Shown one piece after another: positions 1 through 8,600 of a DNA stretch of 14,066 bases. This DNA is from Candidatus Methanoplasma sp. Lineage in GTDB: Archaea; Thermoplasmatota; Thermoplasmata; Methanomassiliicoccales; Methanomethylophilaceae. The stretch covers positions 1-14,066 of the forward strand of contig JAIRUV010000130.1 of assembly GCA_031254265.1 (NCBI GenBank), given 5' to 3'. The first letter of the stretch is position 1, and the number at the start of each line of letters is the position of its first letter. The position numbers and the translations under genes were made by a program. Below the pieces are notes generated by a model. It saw nothing but the letters and a program-made list of their open reading frames with translations, made no database searches and had not been told where the DNA came from.

Positions 1-642
1 TGGGGGACGATGGACCTCGAGGGGATATCCCAGATAGTCTCTGGTACATCATTGGATGTGGGCATAGAGGTTCCCGCCATACCAGGCAGCCTGGAAGGAC
101 TGGAGAGACTGGTCGTTTCCGCGTACGAGGCCGGAGCGGACTTCATTAACATAAACGAATTCGAATTCTCCGAGAGCAACTGGAACATGATGGAGGAGAT
201 GGGTTACCGGGTGAAGGACGACCTCTCCTCCGCCGTGGAGGGATCTGAAGAGCTTGCACTGGGTCTTATGAAGAAGTACCCCAAATGTCCGATACATTTC
301 TGCTCGTCCGTCTTCAAGGACGGGGTCCAGCTCAGGAAGAGATTGATCAGGAGGGCCAATGTGACCGCCAGAAAGTATGATGTCATCACGGATGACGGCA
401 CGATCGTGAAAGGAGTTGTCTACGCCGACGACCTGGAGGAGGCGGCGTCCGCCTTGTCCGGACTCGGGATCCCGAAGGACCTGATGTTCATTGACGAGGA
501 CAGAAAAAGAGTGGAGGTCGCATCCTGGAAGCTAAAGAAGATCTCTAAGAAGCTTCCGTACAACTCGTACATAGTGGAAGAGTATCCCACATTCGACCGT
601 ATGGAGGTAGAAAGGATGCCTCTGGACCGCAAACCCCTTTGA
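1..642 (+). CDS. Radical SAM protein, COG2108 type (C-terminal part)
   Basis: Open reading frame entering from the left edge in frame 1 and ending at TGA; about 213 residues are visible and the N-terminus, where the CxxxCxxC iron-sulphur motif would lie, is outside the window. The visible part runs from the end of a TIM-barrel-like fold (alternating strands such as LDVGIEVPAIPG) through the stretch GADFININEFEFSESN, about 43-58 residues after the first visible Met, to a block with KDGVQLRKRL. These match my memory of archaeal radical SAM proteins related to pyruvate formate-lyase activating enzyme, whose reaction is unknown. The ATG at 10 is internal, not the start. The gene is convergent with nusA, with 57 bases between the stops. 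The family call is from recognised motifs only; the substrate cannot be said. Confidence 0.72.
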   Translation, partial: WGTMDLEGISQIVSGTSLDVGIEVPAIPGSLEGLERLVVSAYEAGADFININEFEFSESNWNMMEEMGYRVKDDLSSAVEGSEELALGLMKKYPKCPIHFCSSVFKDGVQLRKRLIRRANVTARKYDVITDDGTIVKGVVYADDLEEAASALSGLGIPKDLMFIDEDRKRVEVASWKLKKISKKLPYNSYIVEEYPTFDRMEVERMPLDRKPL

Positions 643-667
643 CCGGAGAAGAAGAGTGATGGGTTTG

Positions 668-672
668 AAAAA
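668..672 (-). terminator. Possible oligo-T terminator after nusA
   Basis: Read on the minus strand, a run of five T (CTTTTTC) lies about 28 bases beyond the nusA stop, in the short gap before the convergent radical SAM gene. Archaeal RNA polymerase can terminate on short T runs without a hairpin. This is the only such run between the two genes, but five T is weak evidence. Confidence 0.3.
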
Positions 673-699
673 GTTTCTCACACCGGTCGGGAGAGCCGT

Positions 700-1128
700 T
701 CAGTCAACGCTTATGCTCTGGATCTCGTGATGCCTGTTCACGATGTCCCTTGCGATACGGAGGTTCTTTCCTGCCTTGCCTATGGCACGTCCCTTGAGCT
801 TGGGGTCCACTGTGATCGTGGCGTGGGTTATGTTCCCGCGCTGCTCGATAACGACCTTCTGAGGGTTATAGATGTGGAATACATTCTTCACGAACTGCTC
901 CGGGTCCTCTGAGTATTCTACGACCTGGATATTCTTGCCGGTCTTCTCCTTGAGCTTAATGACATGCTCTCCCTTTTTCCCGACGGCGATGTTTCCCTGT
1001 CCTTTCTCCACCACGAACACCAGCTTATCGTCTGCATCCATGCAGTCTATCGGGCTGGCCTTTGTTATTGCCGAGAACAGCGCTATGAATCTGAGTGTAT
1101 CCTCATTAAGTACGATATCTGTTGACAT
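700..1128 (-). CDS. nusA: NusA-like transcription factor (two KH domains)
   Basis: 142-residue archaeal NusA homologue. It consists of the RNA-binding KH pair only and lacks the N-terminal polymerase-binding and S1 domains of bacterial NusA. KH1 carries the GxxG loop GKKG near residue 52; KH2 carries GKAG near residue 117, followed by KNLRIARDIV. Full length for the archaeal family. It is last in the operon rpoH-rpoB-rpoA1-rpoA2-rpl30e-nusA and starts at ATG four bases after the rpl30e stop, so it is probably translated by coupling; only a weak GTGAGATC ribosome-binding site is seen. By family knowledge it binds RNA in elongation or termination; its precise archaeal role is less clear. The gene normally next in many archaea, rps12, is absent; the neighbour is convergent. 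Confidence 0.93.
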   Translation of the reverse strand: MSTDIVLNEDTLRFIALFSAITKASPIDCMDADDKLVFVVEKGQGNIAVGKKGEHVIKLKEKTGKNIQVVEYSEDPEQFVKNVFHIYNPQKVVIEQRGNITHATITVDPKLKGRAIGKAGKNLRIARDIVNRHHEIQSISVD

Positions 1129-1132
1129 GATC

Positions 1133-1417
1133 TCACAGCGTCAAGATATTGGACGAGCCTTTGTCGATGACCGCGAGGGCGGAGACCGAGAATGGCTTCC
1201 CGCAGAGGGCTCCCAACTCCATGTTGTTGCCCTCGAACACGTGCACCTTCACATCTACGCTCCCCGTCAGCATCTCACTCGGGCAGTTCCTGGACAGGAT
1301 GACCATCTGTGCCTTTCCTGCCTTTATTGCTTTCTCTGTCTGGTCGACCCCGAACTCCACCTTCCCGGTGGTAATGGCGGCCTTCAATGCTCTGCTTATA
1401 TCTATTTTTTCACTCAT
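1133..1417 (-). CDS. rpl30e: Ribosomal protein L30e
   Basis: 94-residue protein of the L7Ae/L30e/S12e RNA-binding family, placed as L30e by length, sequence and position between rpoA2 and nusA, where archaea typically carry it. Visible hallmarks: an N-terminal helix followed by TGKVEFGVDQTEKAIKAG, the central strand AQMVILSRNCP, and a C-terminal ALCGKPFSVSALAVIDKG. It is expected to sit in the large ribosomal subunit and bind kink-turn RNA. The ATG overlaps the end of rpoA2 by eight bases and is preceded by GGAGAGAG about five bases upstream, a usable Shine-Dalgarno site, so expression follows the polymerase genes. No unusual feature. Confidence 0.94.
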   Translation of the reverse strand: MSEKIDISRALKAAITTGKVEFGVDQTEKAIKAGKAQMVILSRNCPSEMLTGSVDVKVHVFEGNNMELGALCGKPFSVSALAVIDKGSSNILTL

Positions 1418-2858
1418 TCGATCTCTCTCCCTTCTTGGGTGTGTAAATAAGGTTGACTGCGCCGGTGCCTAATGTCACCGGCTGCCCTACAATGATGTTT
1501 TCTGTCACTCCTTCCAGGCTGTCCAATTCTCCGACCATCGCCGCATGCAGAAGATGCGCCGCGGTGATCTCGAACGCCGCCCTTGCCAGGACCGACGATT
1601 TCTTGCCTGAAACTCCGTGTCTTCCTATCGCCTTGACCTGACCGTCGTTGGTCATGAGGTCTGCGACAAGCATTATATGTCTTATGTCGACGTCCAATCC
1701 GGCTTCCCCGAGGGTCATCATCGCCTCGCGTATGATGGAGTTCCTCGCGGCTTCGATGCCCAGGACATCTGCCACTTCCAGTATGCTGTTGGTCATTACT
1801 TTGTTCGCGTTCACGCCCTCTACCTTAAGGACCTCCTTGAGGTTGCTCCCTTCGGTGATGATCTTCCATGAACCGCCGGATTTGTTGAGAACCGCTCTGG
1901 CGATCCCGTCTATCCCTTTTATCTTCGCTGTCTTTACAGCGTCGTACATCACCTGGAGCTTCTTGTAAGAAGGCTCGTCCGATGTGATTATTATCTGGAG
2001 ATCTGCGGACTTGACGAGTCCGCGGACCGCCTTGACCTTGTTCAGCCTCTCCACGACGTCCCCCTCTGTGAGGCCGCGCTGGACCATCTTCCTTGCGTTG
2101 GGAACGATCACCAGGCGCATGTTGGTTATGTCCGTCTCCACCGATGCGATGTCCAGAAGAGATGTGACCTCGATCTCTGAGGCAACATGTCTGGCAACGC
2201 TCTCGTCCTCCGCGGCGATCCCGGTGAGGGGTATCTCCATGGACGGCGTGCTGGGGACGCGTCTCGCATCCACTATCTCGATGAGCCTCGGAAGGCCCTG
2301 AGTAACGTTTATGTTCGCAACTCCGGCATAGTGGAAGGTACGCATGTTCATCTGCGTTCCCGGCTCTCCGATGGAGTGCGCAGCCATGACCCCGGTGGAC
2401 TCGTTCTTGTCCATGAGGTGGGATGTGTACATGCGGTCGGCGGTGGCCACCAGCCTCGTGTATATGTCGTCGCTGAGGTCAGCACGCTCTATCCCGTTTG
2501 CAATGTCCGTGATTATCTTCATGGGCAATGCGGATCCCTGCTTGTCCGCTATCTCCTTGAGCTTGATCTCAGCGGGAGACAGATTCCGCTTGTGGAACAC
2601 CTCCTCGATGGACTCTGTCTTAGGCTCCGGCGCGGCAATCTTCGTCTTTGGGGTGCCGGGCACAGTGCGGGTGGTGCGTTTGCCGATCTTCCGGAGAGTG
2701 GACTCCGCCTCTTCTTCTGTGAGTCCCAGATCGACAAGGTCCTCGGCGCTCGCCGCCGATACCATGCTGAGCGTGCTGTACTTGGTGAGGAGCAGCCCGG
2801 CCACCTCTTCGCTTATGTCCCTGCTTACGAGGGCTTTGAGAGTATCTTTCTTTGCCAT
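1410..2858 (-). CDS. rpoA2: RNA polymerase subunit A''
   Basis: Subunit A'' (Rpo1C), the C-terminal part of the largest subunit, carrying the trigger loop and jaw/cleft. With the ATG at 2858 it has 482 residues, long for a subunit usually near 390. The start was chosen because GGAGGTGA lies five bases upstream; a GTG at 2867 would add three residues. The trigger-loop block reads SIGEPGTQM (about 162-170) then NMRTFHYAG, and LPRLIEIVDARR follows. The first ~95 residues are extra: a helical stretch around 14-60 (VSRDISEEVAGLLLTKY, then AEDLVDLGLTEEEAESTL) resembles a helix-hairpin-helix domain, followed by a Pro/Lys/Thr-rich basic linker. Two normally fixed positions differ: AAH for AAQ before SIGEPG, and Asn for Thr after GTQM. 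Start and rpoA1 stop are one base apart, implying tight coupling. Confidence 0.95.
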   Translation of the reverse strand: MAKKDTLKALVSRDISEEVAGLLLTKYSTLSMVSAASAEDLVDLGLTEEEAESTLRKIGKRTTRTVPGTPKTKIAAPEPKTESIEEVFHKRNLSPAEIKLKEIADKQGSALPMKIITDIANGIERADLSDDIYTRLVATADRMYTSHLMDKNESTGVMAAHSIGEPGTQMNMRTFHYAGVANINVTQGLPRLIEIVDARRVPSTPSMEIPLTGIAAEDESVARHVASEIEVTSLLDIASVETDITNMRLVIVPNARKMVQRGLTEGDVVERLNKVKAVRGLVKSADLQIIITSDEPSYKKLQVMYDAVKTAKIKGIDGIARAVLNKSGGSWKIITEGSNLKEVLKVEGVNANKVMTNSILEVADVLGIEAARNSIIREAMMTLGEAGLDVDIRHIMLVADLMTNDGQVKAIGRHGVSGKKSSVLARAAFEITAAHLLHAAMVGELDSLEGVTENIIVGQPVTLGTGAVNLIYTPKKGERSNE

Positions 2859-2859
2859 T

Positions 2860-5661
2860 TCACTCACCTCCTCCTTCGAAGTCGGACTCGATGTCGTCGT
2901 ACTCTTCGCTGTCTTCTTCTTCGGTGTACTCCATCTCGTCCTTCTCCCTTGTTCCGTAATCTTCGCCTACGTCGCGGTCGTCAATGCGGAGAAGGATGTC
3001 GGCGTCGTCTCCCAGTACCTCTGCGAAAAGGTCGTCGAGGTCTATCGCCTTGCCCCTCACCGTTCTGGACGGGTCGACCCCGTCCTCTCCGTACTTGAAC
3101 TGTATCACGGTCCCCACCGTGTTCCTGACCGTTCCGTCGGATGTCAGTTTCAGGTCCTCCAGCGCCGAGACGAGCCTCCTCTGCATGTAACCGGACCTGG
3201 ATGTCCTTACCGCAGTATCCACAAGCCCTTCCCTTCCTCCCATCGCATGGAAGAAGAACTCCGTGGGGTTGAGACCGGACTTGTACGAGTTCGAACAGAA
3301 TCCCCTTGCGTGTGCTCCCAGGTCCCCTTTGTGGAAGTGCGGGAGGGTCCTGTTCCAGTATCCTCTGGACAGCCTCTCCCCTCTGACCGCCTGCTGGCCG
3401 ACGCAGCCTGCCATCTGTGACAGGTTGAGCATCGACCCGCGTGCGCCCGCTTTTGCCATGATGACGGCCGGGTTCATAAGACCCAGATGTTTTCCGGCTA
3501 TGCGGCCTGCCTCGTCACGGGCCTGTCCTAGGACGGTCATGACCCTGACCTCGAGCGTCTCTCTGAGGGAACGCCCGGGCATCTGGTCCAGCGTCCCGTT
3601 CTGGTATGACTCGACGAGCTCTGTCACCTTGTTGATGCATTCTTGGTTGTTGTTCGCTATCTGGAGAGCAGCCTCATCAGGTATGTCCTCATCCCCGATG
3701 CCGGTGCTGAAACCGTGATTCATAAGCGCGCCGAGTGCCAGTTTGGTCACCTCGTTTATGAACCTGGCCGCCCTGTCGGAGCCGTAGTCGCGCGCTATCC
3801 TGTCCAGGATCTTCCCTTTGCTGTTACCTATGCCTTTGACATCGATCGTCCCGCAGAGCAGCTGCCCGCCGCGTATCTTGACATACGCGTCGAACCGGCA
3901 GTCCTCCTTTATGCAAAGGTCACAGTTCTGGCATATGTTCGCTTTGAATGTCGTCCTGAAGTCCTCGGGGAGGACTATTGAGAACAGCTGTTTTCCGGTC
4001 CAGTATTCCTTCCCGTTCTTGTCGGTCAAGGGCTTCGGGACCTCTATCCCCTTGAGTTTGGAGATGATGTTCATTGCCTCTGCCCTGCCGAACCTCGGGT
4101 TCTCGTGTGTCAGGAAGTAGGCTCCGGTGATGTGGTCGTGGATCGCGCCGATGATCGGCCCTCCGTACCTCGGAGACAGTATGTTCTCCTGGACCTGCAT
4201 CAGTATGCGTGCTTCTGCGCGTGCTTCGTCAGACTGCAGGACATGCAGGTTCATCTCGTCCCCGTCGAAATCTGCGTTGTAAGGAGGGCAGTCGCAGAGG
4301 TTGAACCTGAACGTCTTCCCGTCCATCATCTTGACACGGTGCGCCATCATCGACATCCTGTGAAGGGACGGCTGTCTGTTGAACAGCACCACATCCCCGT
4401 CCATAAGCTGTCTTTCTATGGTATAGTCTAAGTCTATGTTCCCTGAGACCTCTTCCGCATTGCGTTCGGTCACCCTGATCCTCCTTCCGTCGGCCCTTAT
4501 CACATAGTTGACGCCCGGAACGTACCCGTTCTCCATGGACGGTGTGGGTCCGCGTGCGACGATGGCTCTCAGCTTCTCTATGTTGTGTTCGTTGACATGG
4601 ACAGGGACGGTCAGTTCCCTTGCCGCTATGTACGGTACGCCCACTTCGTTTATCGAGAGCGTCGGGTCCGGAGATATCACAGTACGGGCGGAGAAGTTCA
4701 CACGCTTACCGGAGAGGTTCGACCTGAACCTCCCCTCTTTGCCCTTGAGCCTCTGCGCCAGCGTCTTCAGCGGGCGGCCTGACCTGTGTCTTGCGGGAGG
4801 TATCCCCGATGTCTGATTGTCAAAGTATGTGGTCACGTGGTACTGCAACAGTTCCCACAGGTCCTCTACGATAAGCTGCGGAGCTCCGGCGTCGCGGTTC
4901 TCCCTCAGCCTCTGGTTGATCCTGAGGACATCCACCAGCTTGTGGGTGAGATCGTCCTCGGACCTGTCTCCAGAATCCAGGGTGATGGAGGGCCTGACCG
5001 TGACCGGCGGAACCGCCAGGGCAGTAAGCACCATCCATTCCGGCCTGCATGTGGCCGGATCCATCCCAAGGGTCTTGAGGTCCTCATCGGGAATGCGCTC
5101 AAGTCTCTCGCGCACCTCTTTCGGGGTCAGTTTATGATTGTCGTCCACTTCCCTGAAGGTAGTGGGCTTGTCCAGTTTTATCTTGATCTGCTCTGTCCCG
5201 CAGTACGGGCAGACGCCTTTGTTGGACGCGTCCTTTGCTGTCTCTTTGGAGAAGTTCTTCAGATCTATGGTCCCTCCTCCCAGGTCCCTCATCTCCGACA
5301 TGTCGTCCCTGCGGGATTCTATCTGCTCTGCGGTGAGCATGATCCTCCCGCAGCTGCGGCAGGTGCTTTCCAGCATCAGCTTTATGTCCTTGATGAAGCC
5401 AACGTGTATAACCGGCATCGCCAGGTCGATGTGTCCGAAGTGTCCGGGGCATTCATCGACCTTGCATCCGCAGGTCTTGCATCTGAGCCCCGGCTCGATG
5501 ACGCCCATGTGCGGATCCATAAGACCCATCTCTATGGGGTATCCTTCGTCGTCGTATGTGTCGGCGGTGATGATCTTTGTCGCCGACATCCTCCTTATCT
5601 CATCAGGTGAGACGCAGGAGAACCTGATCGATCCTATCCTTTTCGTTATACCGCGCATCAT
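2860..5661 (-). CDS. rpoA1: RNA polymerase subunit A'
   Basis: 933-residue subunit A' (Rpo1N), carrying the catalytic Mg site. Zinc ligands are seen at C61/C64/C71/H74 (CKTC...CPGH) and at C101/C104 with C151/C154. The catalytic motif NADFDGDEMN spans 462-471, with D464, D466 and D468 holding Mg. A four-Cys cluster lies at C577/C580/C583/C588, and the bridge helix region (FFFHAMGGREGLVDTAVRTS) at about 802-821. The last ~40 residues are an unusual acidic tail, with 16 Asp/Glu among residues 901-930. The ATG at 5661 overlaps the rpoB stop in an ATGA arrangement, with GGAGG seven bases upstream; a second ATG follows directly. The largest subunit is split after A', as is normal in archaea, and A'' follows immediately. 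Confidence 0.97.
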   Translation of the reverse strand: MMRGITKRIGSIRFSCVSPDEIRRMSATKIITADTYDDEGYPIEMGLMDPHMGVIEPGLRCKTCGCKVDECPGHFGHIDLAMPVIHVGFIKDIKLMLESTCRSCGRIMLTAEQIESRRDDMSEMRDLGGGTIDLKNFSKETAKDASNKGVCPYCGTEQIKIKLDKPTTFREVDDNHKLTPKEVRERLERIPDEDLKTLGMDPATCRPEWMVLTALAVPPVTVRPSITLDSGDRSEDDLTHKLVDVLRINQRLRENRDAGAPQLIVEDLWELLQYHVTTYFDNQTSGIPPARHRSGRPLKTLAQRLKGKEGRFRSNLSGKRVNFSARTVISPDPTLSINEVGVPYIAARELTVPVHVNEHNIEKLRAIVARGPTPSMENGYVPGVNYVIRADGRRIRVTERNAEEVSGNIDLDYTIERQLMDGDVVLFNRQPSLHRMSMMAHRVKMMDGKTFRFNLCDCPPYNADFDGDEMNLHVLQSDEARAEARILMQVQENILSPRYGGPIIGAIHDHITGAYFLTHENPRFGRAEAMNIISKLKGIEVPKPLTDKNGKEYWTGKQLFSIVLPEDFRTTFKANICQNCDLCIKEDCRFDAYVKIRGGQLLCGTIDVKGIGNSKGKILDRIARDYGSDRAARFINEVTKLALGALMNHGFSTGIGDEDIPDEAALQIANNNQECINKVTELVESYQNGTLDQMPGRSLRETLEVRVMTVLGQARDEAGRIAGKHLGLMNPAVIMAKAGARGSMLNLSQMAGCVGQQAVRGERLSRGYWNRTLPHFHKGDLGAHARGFCSNSYKSGLNPTEFFFHAMGGREGLVDTAVRTSRSGYMQRRLVSALEDLKLTSDGTVRNTVGTVIQFKYGEDGVDPSRTVRGKAIDLDDLFAEVLGDDADILLRIDDRDVGEDYGTREKDEMEYTEEEDSEEYDDIESDFEGGGE

Positions 5662-8600
5662 GTGAGGTCCTCCAGCTGAAGTCTCATGGCGACACCGAGA
5701 GACAGAAGCTCGTCCATAAGCAGTTTGAAGGCATATGACGTCTGAACGAGGTATATGCTTGAGTTGTTCTTACAGACAGGGCAATAAAGCGCCCCGTGCC
5801 TGTCCATTATGGCAATGTGTCCGCATGCCTGGTTCCCGCAGATGTACTGCTGGGTCCCGTCCGACTCATCGAGGAGACGGTCCTTGATGACCATCGCCGC
5901 CCCGTGTCCGATAAGACAGTCGCGCTCCATCTCCCCGAACCTTAGGCCTCCCTGTCTGGAACGTCCCTCGGTGGGCTGTCTGGTAAGTATCTGTACCGGT
6001 CCTCTCGAACGTACATGCATCTTGCCGCTGACCATGTGGTGCAGCTTCTCATAGAATATCACGCCGGTGTATACTCCGGTCTTGATCATCTTCCCGGTCC
6101 TTCCGTCGTACATGGCCTCTTTGCCGTGCATGCCGAGACCGTTACTGACAAGCGCATCGCGGATCGCAGCCTCTCTCTCACCGGAGAACGCCGTCCCGTC
6201 GATGATACGGCCTTCCATGGCCCCGACCTTGCCGGCGATCATCTCCAGTACATGCCCTATGGTCATACGGGAGGGTATGCCGTGGGGGTTGACCACAAGG
6301 TCAGGTGTCACGCCTTCAGCCGTGAAGGGCATATCGCACTGGTCCACCAGTCTTCCGATCACACCCTTCTGCCCGAACCTTGAACAGAACTTGTCCCCCA
6401 GCTCCGGTATCCTTTCATCCCTTACTTTGACGCGCACAAGCCTCGAGCCGTTCTCGGACTCCGTCACCATGACCGAGTCCACATATCCTCTCTCTCCCGG
6501 CCTCACCGTCACCGATGTCTCCCTTCTCTTCTGCGGCGTGAGGAAGTCCGTCTCCTCTTCGAGGAATCTCGGAGGGGATGTCTTCCCTATCAGGACGTCG
6601 CTGCCGTTCACCTCGGATTCCGGCGATATCAGGCCGTCCTCTCCCAGCGAAGCGTATGCGAAATCCGCACGGGCGCCCATTATGTCCGGGGAAGGTATCT
6701 CGAAGTGGTCCTCCTGGCCTCCCGGATAGCGGCGCTCCTCTGCGCGGTAGGACCTCAGGAACGTCGATCTCCCCAGACCTCTCTGGATGGAGCTCCTGTT
6801 CATGACCAGCGCATCCTCTATGTTGTATCCGTGGTACGAAAGGACGGCGACGCAGACGTTCTGGCCGGCCGGCCTGTGGTTGTACCCCATGAACTCCATG
6901 GTCTGTGTCTGCACCATGGGGACCTCGGGGTAATGCATTATGTGTCCTCTTGTGTCCGGCCTTATGCGGTAGTTGGCGGCCGGTATGCCCAGCGCCTGTT
7001 TTGCCATTCCCGCTCCCATCGTCACACGGGGTGCCGAATTGTATTCCGGGTACGGGACTATCCCTGAAGCGACGCCCAATATCAGCATCGGGTCGATCTC
7101 CATGTGCGTGTACTCCCTGGATATCTTGGCCGGGGCGGTGAAGTCCTCGCCGCACCATTTACATTTAAGTAAGGGGTCGTCCTCCTGCCCGGGGTTGAGC
7201 CAGTCAACATCCGAGTGGGAAAGGGCGTGCTCACAGCGCTCGCACCTCTTCGGGACATCGTATGCGTCCACCACAACGAGCAGGTCCTCTTCTTCTTCTG
7301 CATCCACCCATTCTATTATTCCTTCTTTGAAAAGGCTGTTCCATGTCACTTTGCCGTCGCGTATCCCTTCGACGTGCTTCCTTGTGAGCATTGTCCTTCC
7401 GTCCTTCAATGTCAGAAGCGGGCGCCTGAGGCGTCCCTCGTCGCAGTTGATGATCACTTCTTTCATTTCCTCATCATAACGTACGTTGATGCAGTTGGAC
7501 AGGAGGCCGTATCTCCTGCGTTCCCTTATCTCGGACACAAGCCTTTCCGCATCCCTGTGGGTGCCCATCAGGTCCCCGTTGAGGTACACTCTGGTCCCGT
7601 CATCCTTGACAGAACCCAGACCCAGCTCCTTCAGCGTCCATCTGACATCCTGCTCGGGGTATCCTTCGGAGACGTCGATGATCAGCGCCGCATTCTTCAC
7701 GAGACCGCAGTTCTGACCCTCCGGGGTCTCCGAGGGGCACAGTCTCCCCCACTGGGTGGGGTGAAGGTCACGGGCCTCGAAGTGAGGCTGGCTCCTTGTA
7801 AGGGATGACGTCACCCTTCTGAGGTGCGACATAGCGGACATGTTGGATGTCCTGTCGAGAAGCTGGGACACGCCGGCGCGGCCGCCGACCCAGTTGCCTG
7901 TGGCGAGCGCGTGCAGCAGTTTGTGGGTGAGGAGGTCTGGCCTTATTGAAGAAGATATGTTGAACTCGCTCTTCTTCCTTCCCCAGTTCCTCTCAAGCTG
8001 GTATTTCAGGTCTTTCATCAGGCTGCTGAAGCTTGTCCTGAACAGGTCCTCCATGAGGTCGCCGGACAGTTTCAGCCTCTTGTTGGCATAGTGGTCCTTG
8101 TCGTCCTCCTTCCTCTTGCCCAGGGACAGCTCCAGAACGGAGCGGGCGATGCGCCCGAGGAAGATCGCCTTCTTCATGCGGTCGGCCTCGGTGTCACCGA
8201 GATGCGGAAGTAGCGAACGGTCCAGTATGCTCTCTACTTTCTTCGTCCTGTACTCTTTTGCCTGCCCTGCCGCGAAGTTCCTTTCCAGGAACAATATGGC
8301 ATCCTCTTTGGAGTGGTAACCGTTCGGAGGGAAGTTCTTCTTATCAAGCGAGCTTTCGATGTTGGCGTAAACGATGTTCGCCATAGCCTCGTCCGATACG
8401 ATAGTGTCGTATATCTCCGAGTCAGACTCCATACCGAGGGCCTTCATCAGAGCGATCAGCGGGATGGAACCGGATGCCACAGGTACGGACACCATGACCA
8501 TCCCGTCCTTCTTCTTCTCGACGAGTGTCAATGCACGGTACCCTTCCCTTTGGGAGAACACCTTGGCTATCTCTACGGACGATCCGTATTTTTCGTTGTA

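Noticed and set aside
2187..3420. Long plus-strand open frames opposite rpoA2 and rpoA1
   Set aside because: They lie wholly antisense to highly conserved polymerase genes, have Arg/Ser/Leu-rich translations without domains, and arise from the base composition of the real genes.
4786..5610. A 274-codon plus-strand open frame opposite rpoA1
   Set aside because: Antisense to the conserved N-terminal half of A'; no ribosome-binding site or recognisable motif.
6415..7158. A 247-codon minus-strand frame within rpoB in another frame
   Set aside because: It overlaps rpoB on the same strand; the Gly/Arg/Pro-rich translation is a frame shadow.
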